A DNA stretch of 50,249 nt from Hyphomonadaceae bacterium UBA5336 (GCA_002408125.1 DHQO01000016.1:1-50249), one strand, 5' to 3'. Positions 39,430-49,173 are shown, numbered from the stretch's first letter. Translations and numbers: made by a program. The notes: generated from the letters alone by a model not told the origin.

Positions 39430-42408
39430 ATGAAATTCAGTCTGGACTCGAAAACCGCCTTGCTGGCGGGAGCTTCGGCAATGGCGCTCGGGCTCGTCAT
39501 GCCGGCCGCATATGCCCAGGATGCCGACAGCGAGAGCACCCCTCGCACACTCGGCACGGTGCTTGTCACCACGCAGAAAACCGAGGAATCGATTCAGGAC
39601 GTACCGATCGCCGTGTCGGCCTTCGACGAGGAATCGCTCGACAAGATGCAACTTGCGGGTGGTCCGGACCTGGTGAAGTCGATCCCCAACGTGAACTTCA
39701 CGCGCGGCAACTTCACCGGCTACAATTTCCGCATCCGCGGTATTGGCGTCGATGCCGTGTCGACCTCCAGCGATGCCGGTGTTGGCGTTCACATGAACGA
39801 TGTTCCGCTGACCTCCAACGCGCTGTTCGAAGCCGAGTTCTACGATGTCGAGCGGGTTGAGACTCTACGCGGTCCACAGGGGACACTCTATGGCCGGAAT
39901 GCTACCGGTGGCGTGGTCAACCTGATCACGGCCAAACCGGTGCTGGAAGAGTTCCAGGCCAATATCCGCGCCACCTATGGCAACTACAACACCGTCAAGA
40001 CCAAGGGCATGATCAACCTGCCGCTTGGTGAGACCGCCGCGCTGCGCTTTGCCGGGTCGTATCTCAGCCGCGACGGCTATGTCGACAACATCACCACCGG
40101 CAATGATATCGACGACCGCAATCTCTACTCGATCCGCGGCTCGTTCGCCTGGGAACCGACCGACCGGTTCCGCATCCTGCTGCAGGCCGAGCATTTCGAG
40201 GAAGACGACAACCGCCTTCGCTCGGGCAAGCAATACTGTGCCAAGGACCCGCTCGAAACCTCCTTCATGGGTATCCCGATCTCGGCCTTCGACCAGATCA
40301 TCACCTCGGTCGGCTGTCAGGAAGCCGATCTCGACGATCCGGCCTCGCTGGGCGGGGTCAACACAACGGGCACGCTTGCCGGTTCCTTCGGCATTCTCAG
40401 CGGCCTGGTCGGCGGCATCGATCCACTCACGGGCAACGCAATCAATACCGACGCCAACACCAATGGCATCGTGGCCGACCTCAGAACCATCGAAAGCTAT
40501 TTCGACCCGACCTTCGAAAGCGAGCAGAACTTCTTCATGTGGAAGGGCGAGTACGATCTCACTGACGCCCTGACCATGACTTATATCGGCAGCTACAACG
40601 AATATGAGTCGATCTCGCAGGAGGACTACAACGAATACAGCGCGGACGTGCCCTTCAACACCGCACCGAGCCCGTTCCTCGCGCTCAATGCCAGCACGAA
40701 TCCGGCATTCCCGGCGCTCTTCGCGTCGCTGTATCCAACGCTGTTTCCAAGTGGAGTGATTTCCGATCCACAGCTCGGCCCGACTTCGTCCACTGTCGCA
40801 GCTGACATGTCGGGCGTCTATTCCGAGCAAACGAGCCACGAACTGCGCCTGCAATCGGATTTCAACGGCCCGTTCAACTTCAATCTCGGCGCCATCAAGG
40901 TGGACTATGAAGCCAATCAGGGGCCGGAGCTGCAGGAAAGCTACTATGTGTTCTTCAACACCGGTACGGCCTTCATCCAGCTCAACAATGCCGCCTCAAT
41001 GCTGGCAACCGGCTCTCCTGCCTTCACCATCGCCGATCCCGCCAATTACGGCTCCAGTGCAATCGACAATCTGAACGGCAATGGCCGCAACTACTACCGC
41101 TCGATCACGCCCTACAAGCTCGACAGCTTTGCGGTGTTCGGTGAGGGCTATTTCGACGTCACAGACGATCTGCAGTTCACCCTGGGCCTGCGCTACACCA
41201 GCGACGACAAGGAAGTCGGCCGCATCCCGACCTTCCTGGCGGTCACGGACGCGCAACGCGCCGACCCGCTGGCCTATGTGCCGGTGCCGGGTGCATCAAA
41301 CGATCTGGGCGGTGACGGCACCTATAACGTGACCTTCGAGGAAGTGACCGGGCGGGCCGGTTTCGACTGGTCGCCGAATTTCGGCTTCACCGAGGACACG
41401 CTGATCTACGCCTTCTATTCGCGGGGCTACAAGGGTGGCGGGATCAACCCACCACAGCCGGCCGAGACCCCCGACGCCTTCCCGCAATTCTTCGATCCGG
41501 AATTCATCGACTCCTATGAGATCGGGACGAAGAACACGCTGGCCGACGGCGCGCTGCAGCTGAACGCCACGGCCTTCATGTACAATTATGAAGGCTATCA
41601 GATCAGCCAGATCGTGAACCGCACCTCGGCGAATTTCAATGTCGATGCCGAGATTACCGGGCTGGAGCTGGAAACCGTGTGGAACCCGACTTCCACGCTG
41701 GTCCTGAACGCCAATCTTGGCCTGCTCGATGCGCAGGTGAAGGATACTTACGGTGTTGATGTGCTCGACCGCACCAATGGCCGCGATGACCTGGTCGTGC
41801 TGAAGACCTTCCCGTCTTCGTCGAACTGCGTGGTTTCCGCGGTTGGATATGCCACTGTGCTCGGCGCGATCCAGGCCGGCGCGCTGGCTCCGAGCTCGAC
41901 GCTCGGCCTGTGCACCGGGGCCCTTGCCGGGTCCGAAGCCGCCTTTGGTCTCGGTGGCGTGACCGTCTCCTACATCGACTCCAATGGTGTGGCGCAAACG
42001 GCGACGGCCTTCCAGCCCTTTGACGGCGATGCGGTCAATCTGGACGGCAACGACCTGCCGGGCACCCCGGACACCACGCTGAGCTTCGGCGCGGAATACA
42101 CTTGGGAAGCACTCGGCAACAGCGACTGGGACCTGCGGGTGCGTGGCGACTATTACTACCAGGCCTCCGCTTATTCGCGCGTCTGGAACACCGGCCGCGA
42201 CCAGCTCGACAGCTGGGACAATATCAACCTGTCGCTTGGCCTCTACAATGATGCCAACGGCCTGAGCATCGAAGTCTTCGGCAAGAACATCGCCGATGAT
42301 GACGTCATCACCGGTGCCTATCTCACCGATGACAGCTCGGGCCTGTTCACCAACGTGTTCCTGAACGAACCGGCCACCTATGGCGTGACCGTGTCGAAAT
42401 CCTGGTAG
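39430..42408 (+). CDS. TonB-dependent outer membrane receptor
   Basis: The product has 992 residues. A signal peptide (ending AAYAQD, about residue 33) is followed by a TonB-box-like TLGTVLVTTQK. The plug domain contains SIPNVNFTRGNFTGYNFRIRGIGVD and VERVETLRGPQGTLYGRNATGGVVNLIT. A large barrel ends in Trp (YGVTVSKSW). Two cysteine pairs lie in extracellular-type loops (about CAKDP/GCQEAD and SNCVV/LCTGAL). The substrate is not predictable from sequence; iron chelates or plant or algal compounds are typical for such receptors in this group. GGGAGGATCACA precedes the ATG at 39430. The frame is open back to 39331 without signal-peptide character. A terminator follows. Confidence 0.93.
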   Translation: MKFSLDSKTALLAGASAMALGLVMPAAYAQDADSESTPRTLGTVLVTTQKTEESIQDVPIAVSAFDEESLDKMQLAGGPDLVKSIPNVNFTRGNFTGYNFRIRGIGVDAVSTSSDAGVGVHMNDVPLTSNALFEAEFYDVERVETLRGPQGTLYGRNATGGVVNLITAKPVLEEFQANIRATYGNYNTVKTKGMINLPLGETAALRFAGSYLSRDGYVDNITTGNDIDDRNLYSIRGSFAWEPTDRFRILLQAEHFEEDDNRLRSGKQYCAKDPLETSFMGIPISAFDQIITSVGCQEADLDDPASLGGVNTTGTLAGSFGILSGLVGGIDPLTGNAINTDANTNGIVADLRTIESYFDPTFESEQNFFMWKGEYDLTDALTMTYIGSYNEYESISQEDYNEYSADVPFNTAPSPFLALNASTNPAFPALFASLYPTLFPSGVISDPQLGPTSSTVAADMSGVYSEQTSHELRLQSDFNGPFNFNLGAIKVDYEANQGPELQESYYVFFNTGTAFIQLNNAASMLATGSPAFTIADPANYGSSAIDNLNGNGRNYYRSITPYKLDSFAVFGEGYFDVTDDLQFTLGLRYTSDDKEVGRIPTFLAVTDAQRADPLAYVPVPGASNDLGGDGTYNVTFEEVTGRAGFDWSPNFGFTEDTLIYAFYSRGYKGGGINPPQPAETPDAFPQFFDPEFIDSYEIGTKNTLADGALQLNATAFMYNYEGYQISQIVNRTSANFNVDAEITGLELETVWNPTSTLVLNANLGLLDAQVKDTYGVDVLDRTNGRDDLVVLKTFPSSSNCVVSAVGYATVLGAIQAGALAPSSTLGLCTGALAGSEAAFGLGGVTVSYIDSNGVAQTATAFQPFDGDAVNLDGNDLPGTPDTTLSFGAEYTWEALGNSDWDLRVRGDYYYQASAYSRVWNTGRDQLDSWDNINLSLGLYNDANGLSIEVFGKNIADDDVITGAYLTDDSSGLFTNVFLNEPATYGVTVSKSW

Positions 42409-42440
42409 GGCAAGACCTCACCAGGATCAGGCAACTCAAA

Positions 42441-42471
42441 AGGGCGGCTCTCGGGCCGCCCTTCATCTTTT
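42441..42471 (+). terminator. intrinsic terminator after the TonB receptor
   Basis: AGGGCGGC (42441-42448), loop TCTCGG, GCCGCCCT (42455-42462) is followed by TCATCTTTT. It lies 32 bases past the stop. The A run on its left makes it a candidate for the convergent patatin gene as well. Confidence 0.75.
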
Positions 42472-42503
42472 CCGGAATTGCCGGCCCATAGGGCGCCGGG
42501 CGA

Positions 42504-43871
42504 TCAGCTACCAAAGAACCAGCCTCCGCGTGCGCGGCGCGGCCGGGCCATGCCGCGGTCGGGGGACGGGATCGCCTGGGGTATGGGCGGTTCGGCGCCG
42601 ACCCCGTTGGCTGGCGCCGGCGTTTGCGCTGCCCCGGACATTACGTCCAGGTCAAACCCGGCCGGGAAGTGCTCGTCCTTTACATACATGTCGCCGGCGC
42701 GCTCGCCGATGCGCTTGAGCCGCTCCAGATTGGCTCCATTGGCACAGTCCATGGCCTGCAGGTTCTTGATCATGCGCGGGCCGAGCCAGTCGCCATCCTC
42801 CATGATGCCCATGCGTTTCAGGCCCACCTCGTCGATCTGGGCATCATAACGCTGGAACTGGAAGAGGGGCTTGTCGAGGATGCAATAAGGTGAGGCGATG
42901 CCGCGCTCAAGATCGTAGGGGTTGGCCAGCGCGTCCACATCGGCATTGATGGGATAGGGCTGGCAGGGTGTGCTCAGCGCCTGCATCAGCAGCAATTGCT
43001 GCTGGGCGACATCCTGGATCGATCCGGCCAGCGAAAAGACGGCCTGCTGCAGCGCGGCCATGCGGCCGAGCGTGCGGCCCTCGAAGCGCTGGCGATAATG
43101 ACCGGTCCCGACCGAGGTGATGAGCAGCTCTTCCGGCCCGGTCTTCCAGTTCAGGCCATAGCCCGGCAGCGTGGTATAGAGCCAGAAGGCCACTGACGGG
43201 TTGTTCAGCCCGGCCACGGCGCCGTCCATGAAGGCGCCGGGATCGCGGCCATGCTCGATCTGCACATCGACATGATCGAAATAGGCCGGCGCGGCGGCAC
43301 TGGCGCGCACTACATGGCGCAGGGTATACTCCGCATTCGGGCGGTCGGTTTCCGACCCGTCCCAGAAGCGCGCCCTGGGATTGTTCGAGAGCAGCCAGGC
43401 CGAGCCGGTGTCCATCCGCTTGGCCGTGACGCCAAGTCCGGTGACGAGTTGTTCGGAGTCCAGCGTGATCTCGCCGAGATGGGTGCGCAGCTGGTCGTCG
43501 AGCCGGTCGCCGTCAAACTTGGCCACGAAGATCTGGCCGAAGCTGCGGGCCTTGGAAAAGATGGTCGAGCCCATGCCGAGATAGAGCTCCTGGAGATCAG
43601 ACACGCGATTGCCAAGCGCCAGCCAGGCCGCCACAATGGATCCGGTCGAGGTCCCGGCGATGAAATCGTAATAGTCGGCGAGCACGAACCGGTCGCGCTC
43701 CGGGCCGGGGGGGATGCGCTCGCGCAGCGTGTTCTCGATATGCAGGAGGATGCCGCAGCTGAGCAGGCCGCGAATGCCGCCGCCATCGATTGTCAGGATA
43801 CGCTTCGGCCCGCCGGGGGCGAGATGCCGGTCTCGCGACCGGGCGAGGTTCCACTGATACGATGCGCCCAT
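42504..43871 (-). CDS. patatin-like phospholipase
   Basis: The product has 455 residues. The oxyanion motif is DGGGIRG (29-35), the nucleophile S75 in GTSTG, and the dyad Asp D216 in FMDGAVAG, all intact. The layout is the cytoplasmic patatin type also used by CapV-like effectors and by ordinary lipid-turnover enzymes. The C-terminal 50 residues are Pro/Ala-rich and disordered, ending GGWFFGS. It has no signal peptide. Neighbours include no nucleotide cyclase or other defence partner, so a housekeeping acyl hydrolase is the conservative reading. The 305-base gap to the divergent kinase contains a long inverted repeat. Confidence 0.87.
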   Translation of the reverse strand: MGASYQWNLARSRDRHLAPGGPKRILTIDGGGIRGLLSCGILLHIENTLRERIPPGPERDRFVLADYYDFIAGTSTGSIVAAWLALGNRVSDLQELYLGMGSTIFSKARSFGQIFVAKFDGDRLDDQLRTHLGEITLDSEQLVTGLGVTAKRMDTGSAWLLSNNPRARFWDGSETDRPNAEYTLRHVVRASAAAPAYFDHVDVQIEHGRDPGAFMDGAVAGLNNPSVAFWLYTTLPGYGLNWKTGPEELLITSVGTGHYRQRFEGRTLGRMAALQQAVFSLAGSIQDVAQQQLLLMQALSTPCQPYPINADVDALANPYDLERGIASPYCILDKPLFQFQRYDAQIDEVGLKRMGIMEDGDWLGPRMIKNLQAMDCANGANLERLKRIGERAGDMYVKDEHFPAGFDLDVMSGAAQTPAPANGVGAEPPIPQAIPSPDRGMARPRRARGGWFFGS

Positions 43872-44176
43872 GCCTGGCCCCCTCTACAGCTTTCGCGGCA
43901 GGTTAGCAGATATGAGGCGAAGGCAAAGCGATGGTCGTGGAGTAGCTACCGGTGCGCGTGCGGGCCAGGCTGGAGTGGATCGGCTCACACGCGCACCGGT
44001 CTCCTCCGCATGCGTCCCACAGCAGCGAACGAGGGGCTGTAAGTTGAAAGGCGTAGAATTCCGCCAAATCGGGTCACCGGTTGGAAAAGATTTTTTTGGC
44101 AGTGGATTTGCCTTGATTGTTCAGGGCATTTTCGCCCTTTCTTGTAGCTGGTCCCGCGTTTCGGGGGAGGAAATTC
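43872..44176. other. divergent intergenic region of patatin and kinase genes
   Basis: The 305-base gap holds a perfect 13-bp inverted repeat (43948-44000), a run of seven T after AAAAGA at about 44085-44096, and a small GGGC-ATTTTC-GCCC hairpin near 44128-44141. No promoter match is strong on either strand. No coding frame with a ribosome site is seen. Confidence 0.6.
43948..44000. repeat. perfect 13-bp inverted repeat with 27-base spacer
   Basis: ACCGGTGCGCGTG (43948-43960) and CACGCGCACCGGT (43988-44000) are exact inverted copies. No T run follows on either side. It lies between two divergent genes, so termination is not the obvious purpose; an operator pair or a leader structure is possible. 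Confidence 0.65.
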
Positions 44177-46564
44177 ATGACGACCGACCAGTTTGAACGC
44201 CGCGCCCTGCAGCTGTTCGAAGAGGCCCTTGCCCGCCCCGAGGCCGAGCAGGAAGCCTATGTCGTGGCCGCCACGCCTGATGATATCGACCTGCGCGGAC
44301 GGGTCCTCTCCCTGCTGGCCCTGGAGTCGAGCGATGGGGATGTGCTGCGGACCGGCGGGGCCGGGCGGGATGCCGAGGAGATGGAGCCGCCCGAGCGCGT
44401 GGGGGCCTACAAGGTCACCGACCTGATCGGGCAGGGCGGCATGGGCGCGGTGTTCGCAGCCGAACGCGATACGGGCGATTTCGAACACAAGGTGGCGATC
44501 AAGATCGTCCGGCCCGGTGTCCTGTCGGATGCCCTGGTCGAGCGCTTCCAGCGCGAGCGCCAGATCCTGGCCGATCTCTCCCATCCCAATATCGCGCGCC
44601 TGTTCGATGGTGGCGAGTTGCCGGACGGCGCGCCCTACATGATCATGGAGTATGTCGATGGCGAGCCGATTTCCGATTTCGCCAACAGCCGGGGCCTGGA
44701 TCTCGATGCGCGCCTTGCCCTGTTCCGCGATGCCTGCGCGGCGGTGCGCCATGCCCACCAGAACCTGATCATCCACCGCGACATCACGCCGAGCAATGTG
44801 CTGGTCACCGATGCCGGTCAGGCCAAGCTGATCGATTTCGGCATTGCCAAGCCACATGCGGCGGGCGGGGAGGGCGGTGTCACGGTCGGGCCATCGCTGG
44901 CGAGCATGAGCTTCACCCCCGGCTTTGCCGCGCCCGAACGGGCGACCGGTGCGCCGGCCAACACGCTTTCAGATGTCTATTCGCTCGGCAAGCTGCTCGA
45001 TGTGCTCACCGCCAGCCAGCCGGGCCGCGGGGCCGAGCTCGATGCCATCATCTCGCGGGCTTCGGCCCTGGACACCGATGACCGCTACCCGTCTGTGGAC
45101 GCGCTGATGGAGGATCTCGACAATCTGCGCTCGGGCTATTCGGTGGATGCGGTGGGCGGCGGGGCCGGCTACCGGCTCGGCAAGTTCATCTCCCGCCGGC
45201 GGTTCGCCGTGGGGGCGGGCGTGGCGGTCTTCGCCGCGCTGACCGGGGCGCTGATTGTCTCGCTCAATCTCTACAGCCAGGCGGAAACCGCGCGCCGGGA
45301 GGCCGATGCACGGTTCGACGAGGTGCGCAACATCGCCTCGACCATGATGTTCGACATTTATGACGAGATCGATGTCGTGCCCGGCACGGTGGAGGCCAAG
45401 CGGACCCTGGCCGAGGCCGCGCAAGTCTATCTCGACTCGCTGTCCTCGGATGCGCGCGCCGAGCCGGACCTGCTCTACGACGTTGCGCGCGGGCGCCTGC
45501 GCCTGGCGCAGATCGTCGGCACGCCGGGCTTTTCCTCCTTCGCCGAGTTCGAGGATGCCGGGCATTATCTCGACGAGGCCGAGGCCATCGTGAAGTCCCT
45601 GCTGGAAACCCAGCCTGAGGATCCCGACACGCTTCATCTCGCCGCCGATCTCGCCTTCGAGCAGTCCGACCACCAGCTCTTCGTCTATTCCGATCCGGAA
45701 GCCTCGCTTGCCCGGATGGATGAGGCGGAGGCCTATCTCGACCGGGAGTTGGCCCTACGTCCGGACGACTATGCCGCCCGGCTTCTCAAGCAGACCATGT
45801 GCTCAAGCCGCGCCACGCTGCTCTACCGCGCCGGCGAGGGCGAGGAGGCGGTCTCCACGATCGACTCCTGCATTGACACGCTGCACGAGATGGCCGAGGC
45901 CCGGCCCGAGGATGTCGACACTCTGTCCAATCTCGGCAGGGCGCTGCGCCTGAAAGCCGAGATCCATCTGGGCGGAACGACGAGCGATGCCGAGGCTGCC
46001 GAAGCTGCTGCCGAAGAATCCATTGAGGTACTCTCCCGGCTCGACGATCTGGGACAGGGCGCCAAGCAATCGCATCTGCGCGGGCTGGAATTCTCCTACT
46101 GGCGCCGGGCTTTCGCGCGCTACAATCTCGGAAAGTATGACGACGCCGTGGATGACTATTACGAAGCTCTCGCGCTCGCGGAAGAGCGCGCCCGGCGCGA
46201 TCCCAATGACAGCGATGCCCGCCGGTCGGTTGCCACCTATAATGGCGAAATGGCCTACAGCCTGATGGCGCTGGAACGCTATGAGGAGGCCGAAAGGAGC
46301 CTGCTTGGCGCCACGGACTGGTTCCAGGCTCGCTATGACGAGGCCCCCGATATCGGCTCGAACCAGCGGGCCATCATGGTCCAACATGTCCAGCTGCACG
46401 AGTTCTACAAGGCGCGCGGACCCGAGCGTGAAGAGGAGCGCTGCTACCATCTCGCCCAGGTCAAGCATTTCTGGGATGTGCAGGCCGAGGCCGGCACGCT
46501 GCTGGAAAGCGACCTGCCGGAACTGGAAGCCTATCTGGAAGCCAATCCGCTGTGCGAGGATTAG
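44177..46564 (+). CDS. transmembrane Ser/Thr protein kinase with TPR-like outer domain
   Basis: The product has 795 residues. The N-terminal 75 are helical. The kinase domain (about 76-315) has LIGQGGMGAVF, the ATP lysine K109 (VAIK), HRDITPSNVL with D202 and N207, DFG at D220 and APERATG. The usual Lys in HRDxKPxN is Thr204 here. One membrane helix (about 346-366, VGAGVAVFAALTGALIVSL) leads to a periplasmic helical region with TPR-like repeats to the C-terminus (YLDEAEAIVKSLLETQPEDP, then YNLGKYDDAVDDYYEALALA). GGGGAGGAAATTC precedes the ATG. The frame is open back to 44117. Signals and targets are unknown. Its stop overlaps the opposing amidotransferase by four bases. Confidence 0.85.
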   Translation: MTTDQFERRALQLFEEALARPEAEQEAYVVAATPDDIDLRGRVLSLLALESSDGDVLRTGGAGRDAEEMEPPERVGAYKVTDLIGQGGMGAVFAAERDTGDFEHKVAIKIVRPGVLSDALVERFQRERQILADLSHPNIARLFDGGELPDGAPYMIMEYVDGEPISDFANSRGLDLDARLALFRDACAAVRHAHQNLIIHRDITPSNVLVTDAGQAKLIDFGIAKPHAAGGEGGVTVGPSLASMSFTPGFAAPERATGAPANTLSDVYSLGKLLDVLTASQPGRGAELDAIISRASALDTDDRYPSVDALMEDLDNLRSGYSVDAVGGGAGYRLGKFISRRRFAVGAGVAVFAALTGALIVSLNLYSQAETARREADARFDEVRNIASTMMFDIYDEIDVVPGTVEAKRTLAEAAQVYLDSLSSDARAEPDLLYDVARGRLRLAQIVGTPGFSSFAEFEDAGHYLDEAEAIVKSLLETQPEDPDTLHLAADLAFEQSDHQLFVYSDPEASLARMDEAEAYLDRELALRPDDYAARLLKQTMCSSRATLLYRAGEGEEAVSTIDSCIDTLHEMAEARPEDVDTLSNLGRALRLKAEIHLGGTTSDAEAAEAAAEESIEVLSRLDDLGQGAKQSHLRGLEFSYWRRAFARYNLGKYDDAVDDYYEALALAEERARRDPNDSDARRSVATYNGEMAYSLMALERYEEAERSLLGATDWFQARYDEAPDIGSNQRAIMVQHVQLHEFYKARGPEREEERCYHLAQVKHFWDVQAEAGTLLESDLPELEAYLEANPLCED

Positions 46565-47295
46565 CCCTGCCCCTTGGTTTCGGCCACGCCGCGATAGAAA
46601 TTCGCGATCCATTCGGCCAGCAGGTCATTGTTTTCCGGCTCGGCCAGTGAGGCGACAGCGGTGTCGACCTGCGCGTCGGTGAGCGGGCTGCCGCGCCGGT
46701 TTTCGTAGAGCGCCTCGGAGAAAGCGTTGGAAAATTCCGGATGGCCCTGAAAGCTGATGGCCGGGCCCTGAGCATAGGCGAGCCCCGCGAAGACGCAGAA
46801 ATCCGACGCTGCCGTTACAATTGCACCCGCAGGCGGAGCGACCACCTGGTCCTGATGGCTGACGGCGAGCGCGAATTCATCGGGCGGTGTCTCGCCCATC
46901 CAGGACTGGCGCGTGGTGACGTCATAAGTATGCCGGCCGAGGCCCCAGCCCTTGGGGGACTTGATGACCTGCCCGCCCAGCGCCTGCGCCATGGCCTGGT
47001 GGCCGAAACAGATGCCCACCTGTGGCACGCCACTGGCCGCGCACCAGCGGATGAAATCCATCAGCACCGGCATCCAGGGCTCGGGGTCATAGACGCCGGC
47101 CGGCGAGCCGGTGATCAGGACCGCATCCAGCCCCGCCGGGTCTGGCAGTGGCGCGCCGTCGAGCAGGGCGATGGTCTCATAGTCAAAGCCCTCATCGGCG
47201 CGCGCGATGAGGCGTTCGAACATGGCCGGATAGTTCGGGAACCGGTCCCGCAGGGGCGCCATGGGACGGCCGGTCTCGATGATGGTGATTTTCAT
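46561..47295 (-). CDS. type 1 glutamine amidotransferase (GATase1-like)
   Basis: The product has 244 residues. The catalytic triad is C96 (VGICFGHQ), H185 and E187 (FQGHPEF). VLITGSPAGVYDPEPWM and AVSHQDQVV are typical of the stand-alone GuaA-like GATases, some of which act as gamma-glutamyl hydrolases on polyamine intermediates. The acceptor is unknown and no synthetase partner is adjacent. It lies five bases downstream of the DUF885 peptidase gene on the same strand, so the two are probably co-transcribed. Confidence 0.83.
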   Translation of the reverse strand: MKITIIETGRPMAPLRDRFPNYPAMFERLIARADEGFDYETIALLDGAPLPDPAGLDAVLITGSPAGVYDPEPWMPVLMDFIRWCAASGVPQVGICFGHQAMAQALGGQVIKSPKGWGLGRHTYDVTTRQSWMGETPPDEFALAVSHQDQVVAPPAGAIVTAASDFCVFAGLAYAQGPAISFQGHPEFSNAFSEALYENRRGSPLTDAQVDTAVASLAEPENNDLLAEWIANFYRGVAETKGQG

Positions 47296-47300
47296 CCGCG

Positions 47301-49124
47301 TCAGGGCAGGTGAGCCGTTTCGGCTTCAGTCGTGGTGAGCTGGTCCTCGATCCACTGGTGCATGCGCGCCGACAGCGTCGACAGCGGCATGGAGCCCTCG
47401 GCGAGCAGGTGGTCGTGGAAGGCGCGGATGTCGAACTTCGACCCGAGCGCTTCCTCGGCCTCATGGCGCAGTTCCAGGATCTTCAGCTCGCCGACCTTGT
47501 AGGCTACTGCCTGGCCGGGCCAGCCGATATAGCGTGTTACCTCGGTCTCGATGTTCAGCGGGCTGAGCGCGGTGTTCTCGATGAAGCAGGCCTCGGCCTG
47601 TTCGCGCGACCAGCCATACCAGTGCATGCCGGTATCGGCGACAAGCCGGCAGGCGCGCCACATCTCATAGGAAAGCTGGCCAAAGCGCTCATAGGGAGTC
47701 TCGTAGATGCCCGCCTCGCCGGCGAGTTTCTCCGAATAAAGGCCCCATCCCTCGCCGAAGGCGGTGGCGTAGAAGCTGCGCCGGAATTCCGGCACGTCGC
47801 GCTGCTCCTGGGCGAGGGCGATCTGCAGGTGGTGGCCCGGCACGGCTTCGTGTGCGGTCAGCGCCGGCAGCTCATAAAGCGGGCGCTGGTCGAGCCGGTA
47901 GGTGTTGACGAGATAGGTCCCCGAACGGCCGGTTTCCTGGTCGCCCTGGACATAGCGTCCCGTGGTATAACCCGGCGCGATGGAGGCCGGCACGGGCGAG
48001 ACGCCATAGGGCAGGCGCGGCAGGTGGCCGAAATAGAGCGGCAGGATGGCGTCCAGGCGCTTGGCAATGGTCGAGGCCTTCTCGATCAGATCGGCCGGAG
48101 TGCGGGCATAAAAGCGCGGATCCTCGCGCAGGAAGGCGATGAAATCCTGCAGGTCACCCTCGAAGCCGACCTCGTCGATGATGGCGCGCATTTCCTCGCG
48201 GATGCGGGCAACTTCCGACTGGCCAACCGCATGGATCTCTTCCGGGCTGAGGCCGGCGCCGGCAGTGTGAATGGCGACGAGATCAGCATAGATGCCGCGT
48301 CCGCCGCGCAGGCTCGCAAGGCCCGGCTGCTGGCGGGCATGCGGCGCATACACGTCTTCGAGGAAATCGAGCAGTTCGGCATAGGCCTCCACACAGGCGG
48401 CGACCGCATCGCGGCCCTCGCGCTGCAGGCGGGCACGGTCCGCGCTTGACATATTGGCCGGCAGGTCGGCGAAGGGGGCATAGAGGTCGGAGTCCTCGGG
48501 CCGTTCGACCACTTGTTCGGCGACCTGGTCGATCGTGGTGGCCAGTGGATCGACATGCGAAACCCAGCCGGTGGCGATCCCGCGGCGCATATTCTCGATA
48601 TTCTGGTCGAAATAGCGGGGCGTGTCGTTCAGCCGCGCAATATAGGCCTCGGCATCCTCGACAGAGCGTAAGCGCGCGCGTGCAGCGGAAAAGACCGGCC
48701 AGGAGTGAAAGCCGCTATCGCCGGTAAACGGCAGGCGCGCGGTGTCGTGGCGCACCTCAATCAGGATCTCGTTGAGAATATGCTCTAGAATGGCCTGGTC
48801 GATCACACGGTCGGTGTCGATGTCGCTCAGCCGGCCAAGCAGCGCAGCCGCCTGATTTGCCTGATCGCTCAGGGCTTCGGGCGAGACATCCGGCCAGGCG
48901 GTCGGGCCCGTTCCGGTGCCACGGGCGCGTGCAGCCGGGTCAACGCTGCGCCGGAAGGCGGCATAATCTGCGATGACATTTTCCAGCGCATCTGATTCGG
49001 TAAACGACTCTGCAACGGGCGCCGGTTCGGCCACCGCCGTTGCAGATACAGAAAACACAAGGCACAGCGCCGCGACGACACGGCGCGCACCCTCAGGCAA
49101 AAGTGCGCGTTGACAGGTAACCAT
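47301..49124 (-). CDS. exported DUF885 metallopeptidase-like protein
   Basis: The product has 607 residues. A signal peptide covers about residues 1-32 (VVAALCLVFSVSATAVAEP). The zinc-peptidase-like motif is TAHEAVPGHHLQIALAQE, with a downstream FGEGWGLYSEKL supplying a third ligand, as in DUF885 family proteins. The C-terminal region (YIGWPGQAVAYKVGELKI) is also conserved. It is probably a periplasmic carboxypeptidase-like enzyme of unknown substrate. The start at 49124 places a cysteine and Arg ahead of the hydrophobic core. It is divergent from sdhC, 49 bases away, so the promoters overlap. Confidence 0.87.
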   Translation of the reverse strand: MVTCQRALLPEGARRVVAALCLVFSVSATAVAEPAPVAESFTESDALENVIADYAAFRRSVDPAARARGTGTGPTAWPDVSPEALSDQANQAAALLGRLSDIDTDRVIDQAILEHILNEILIEVRHDTARLPFTGDSGFHSWPVFSAARARLRSVEDAEAYIARLNDTPRYFDQNIENMRRGIATGWVSHVDPLATTIDQVAEQVVERPEDSDLYAPFADLPANMSSADRARLQREGRDAVAACVEAYAELLDFLEDVYAPHARQQPGLASLRGGRGIYADLVAIHTAGAGLSPEEIHAVGQSEVARIREEMRAIIDEVGFEGDLQDFIAFLREDPRFYARTPADLIEKASTIAKRLDAILPLYFGHLPRLPYGVSPVPASIAPGYTTGRYVQGDQETGRSGTYLVNTYRLDQRPLYELPALTAHEAVPGHHLQIALAQEQRDVPEFRRSFYATAFGEGWGLYSEKLAGEAGIYETPYERFGQLSYEMWRACRLVADTGMHWYGWSREQAEACFIENTALSPLNIETEVTRYIGWPGQAVAYKVGELKILELRHEAEEALGSKFDIRAFHDHLLAEGSMPLSTLSARMHQWIEDQLTTTEAETAHLP

Positions 49125-49173
49125 CCGTCTCTAGAACCACCACCAAACATGTAAAGCAAGAGAGGTTGGCAAT

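Noticed and set aside
42504..43871. Patatin phospholipase as a CapV-type CBASS effector
   Set aside because: There is no CD-NTase or other CBASS gene beside it, and it is flanked by a receptor and a kinase. It reads as an ordinary stand-alone phospholipase.
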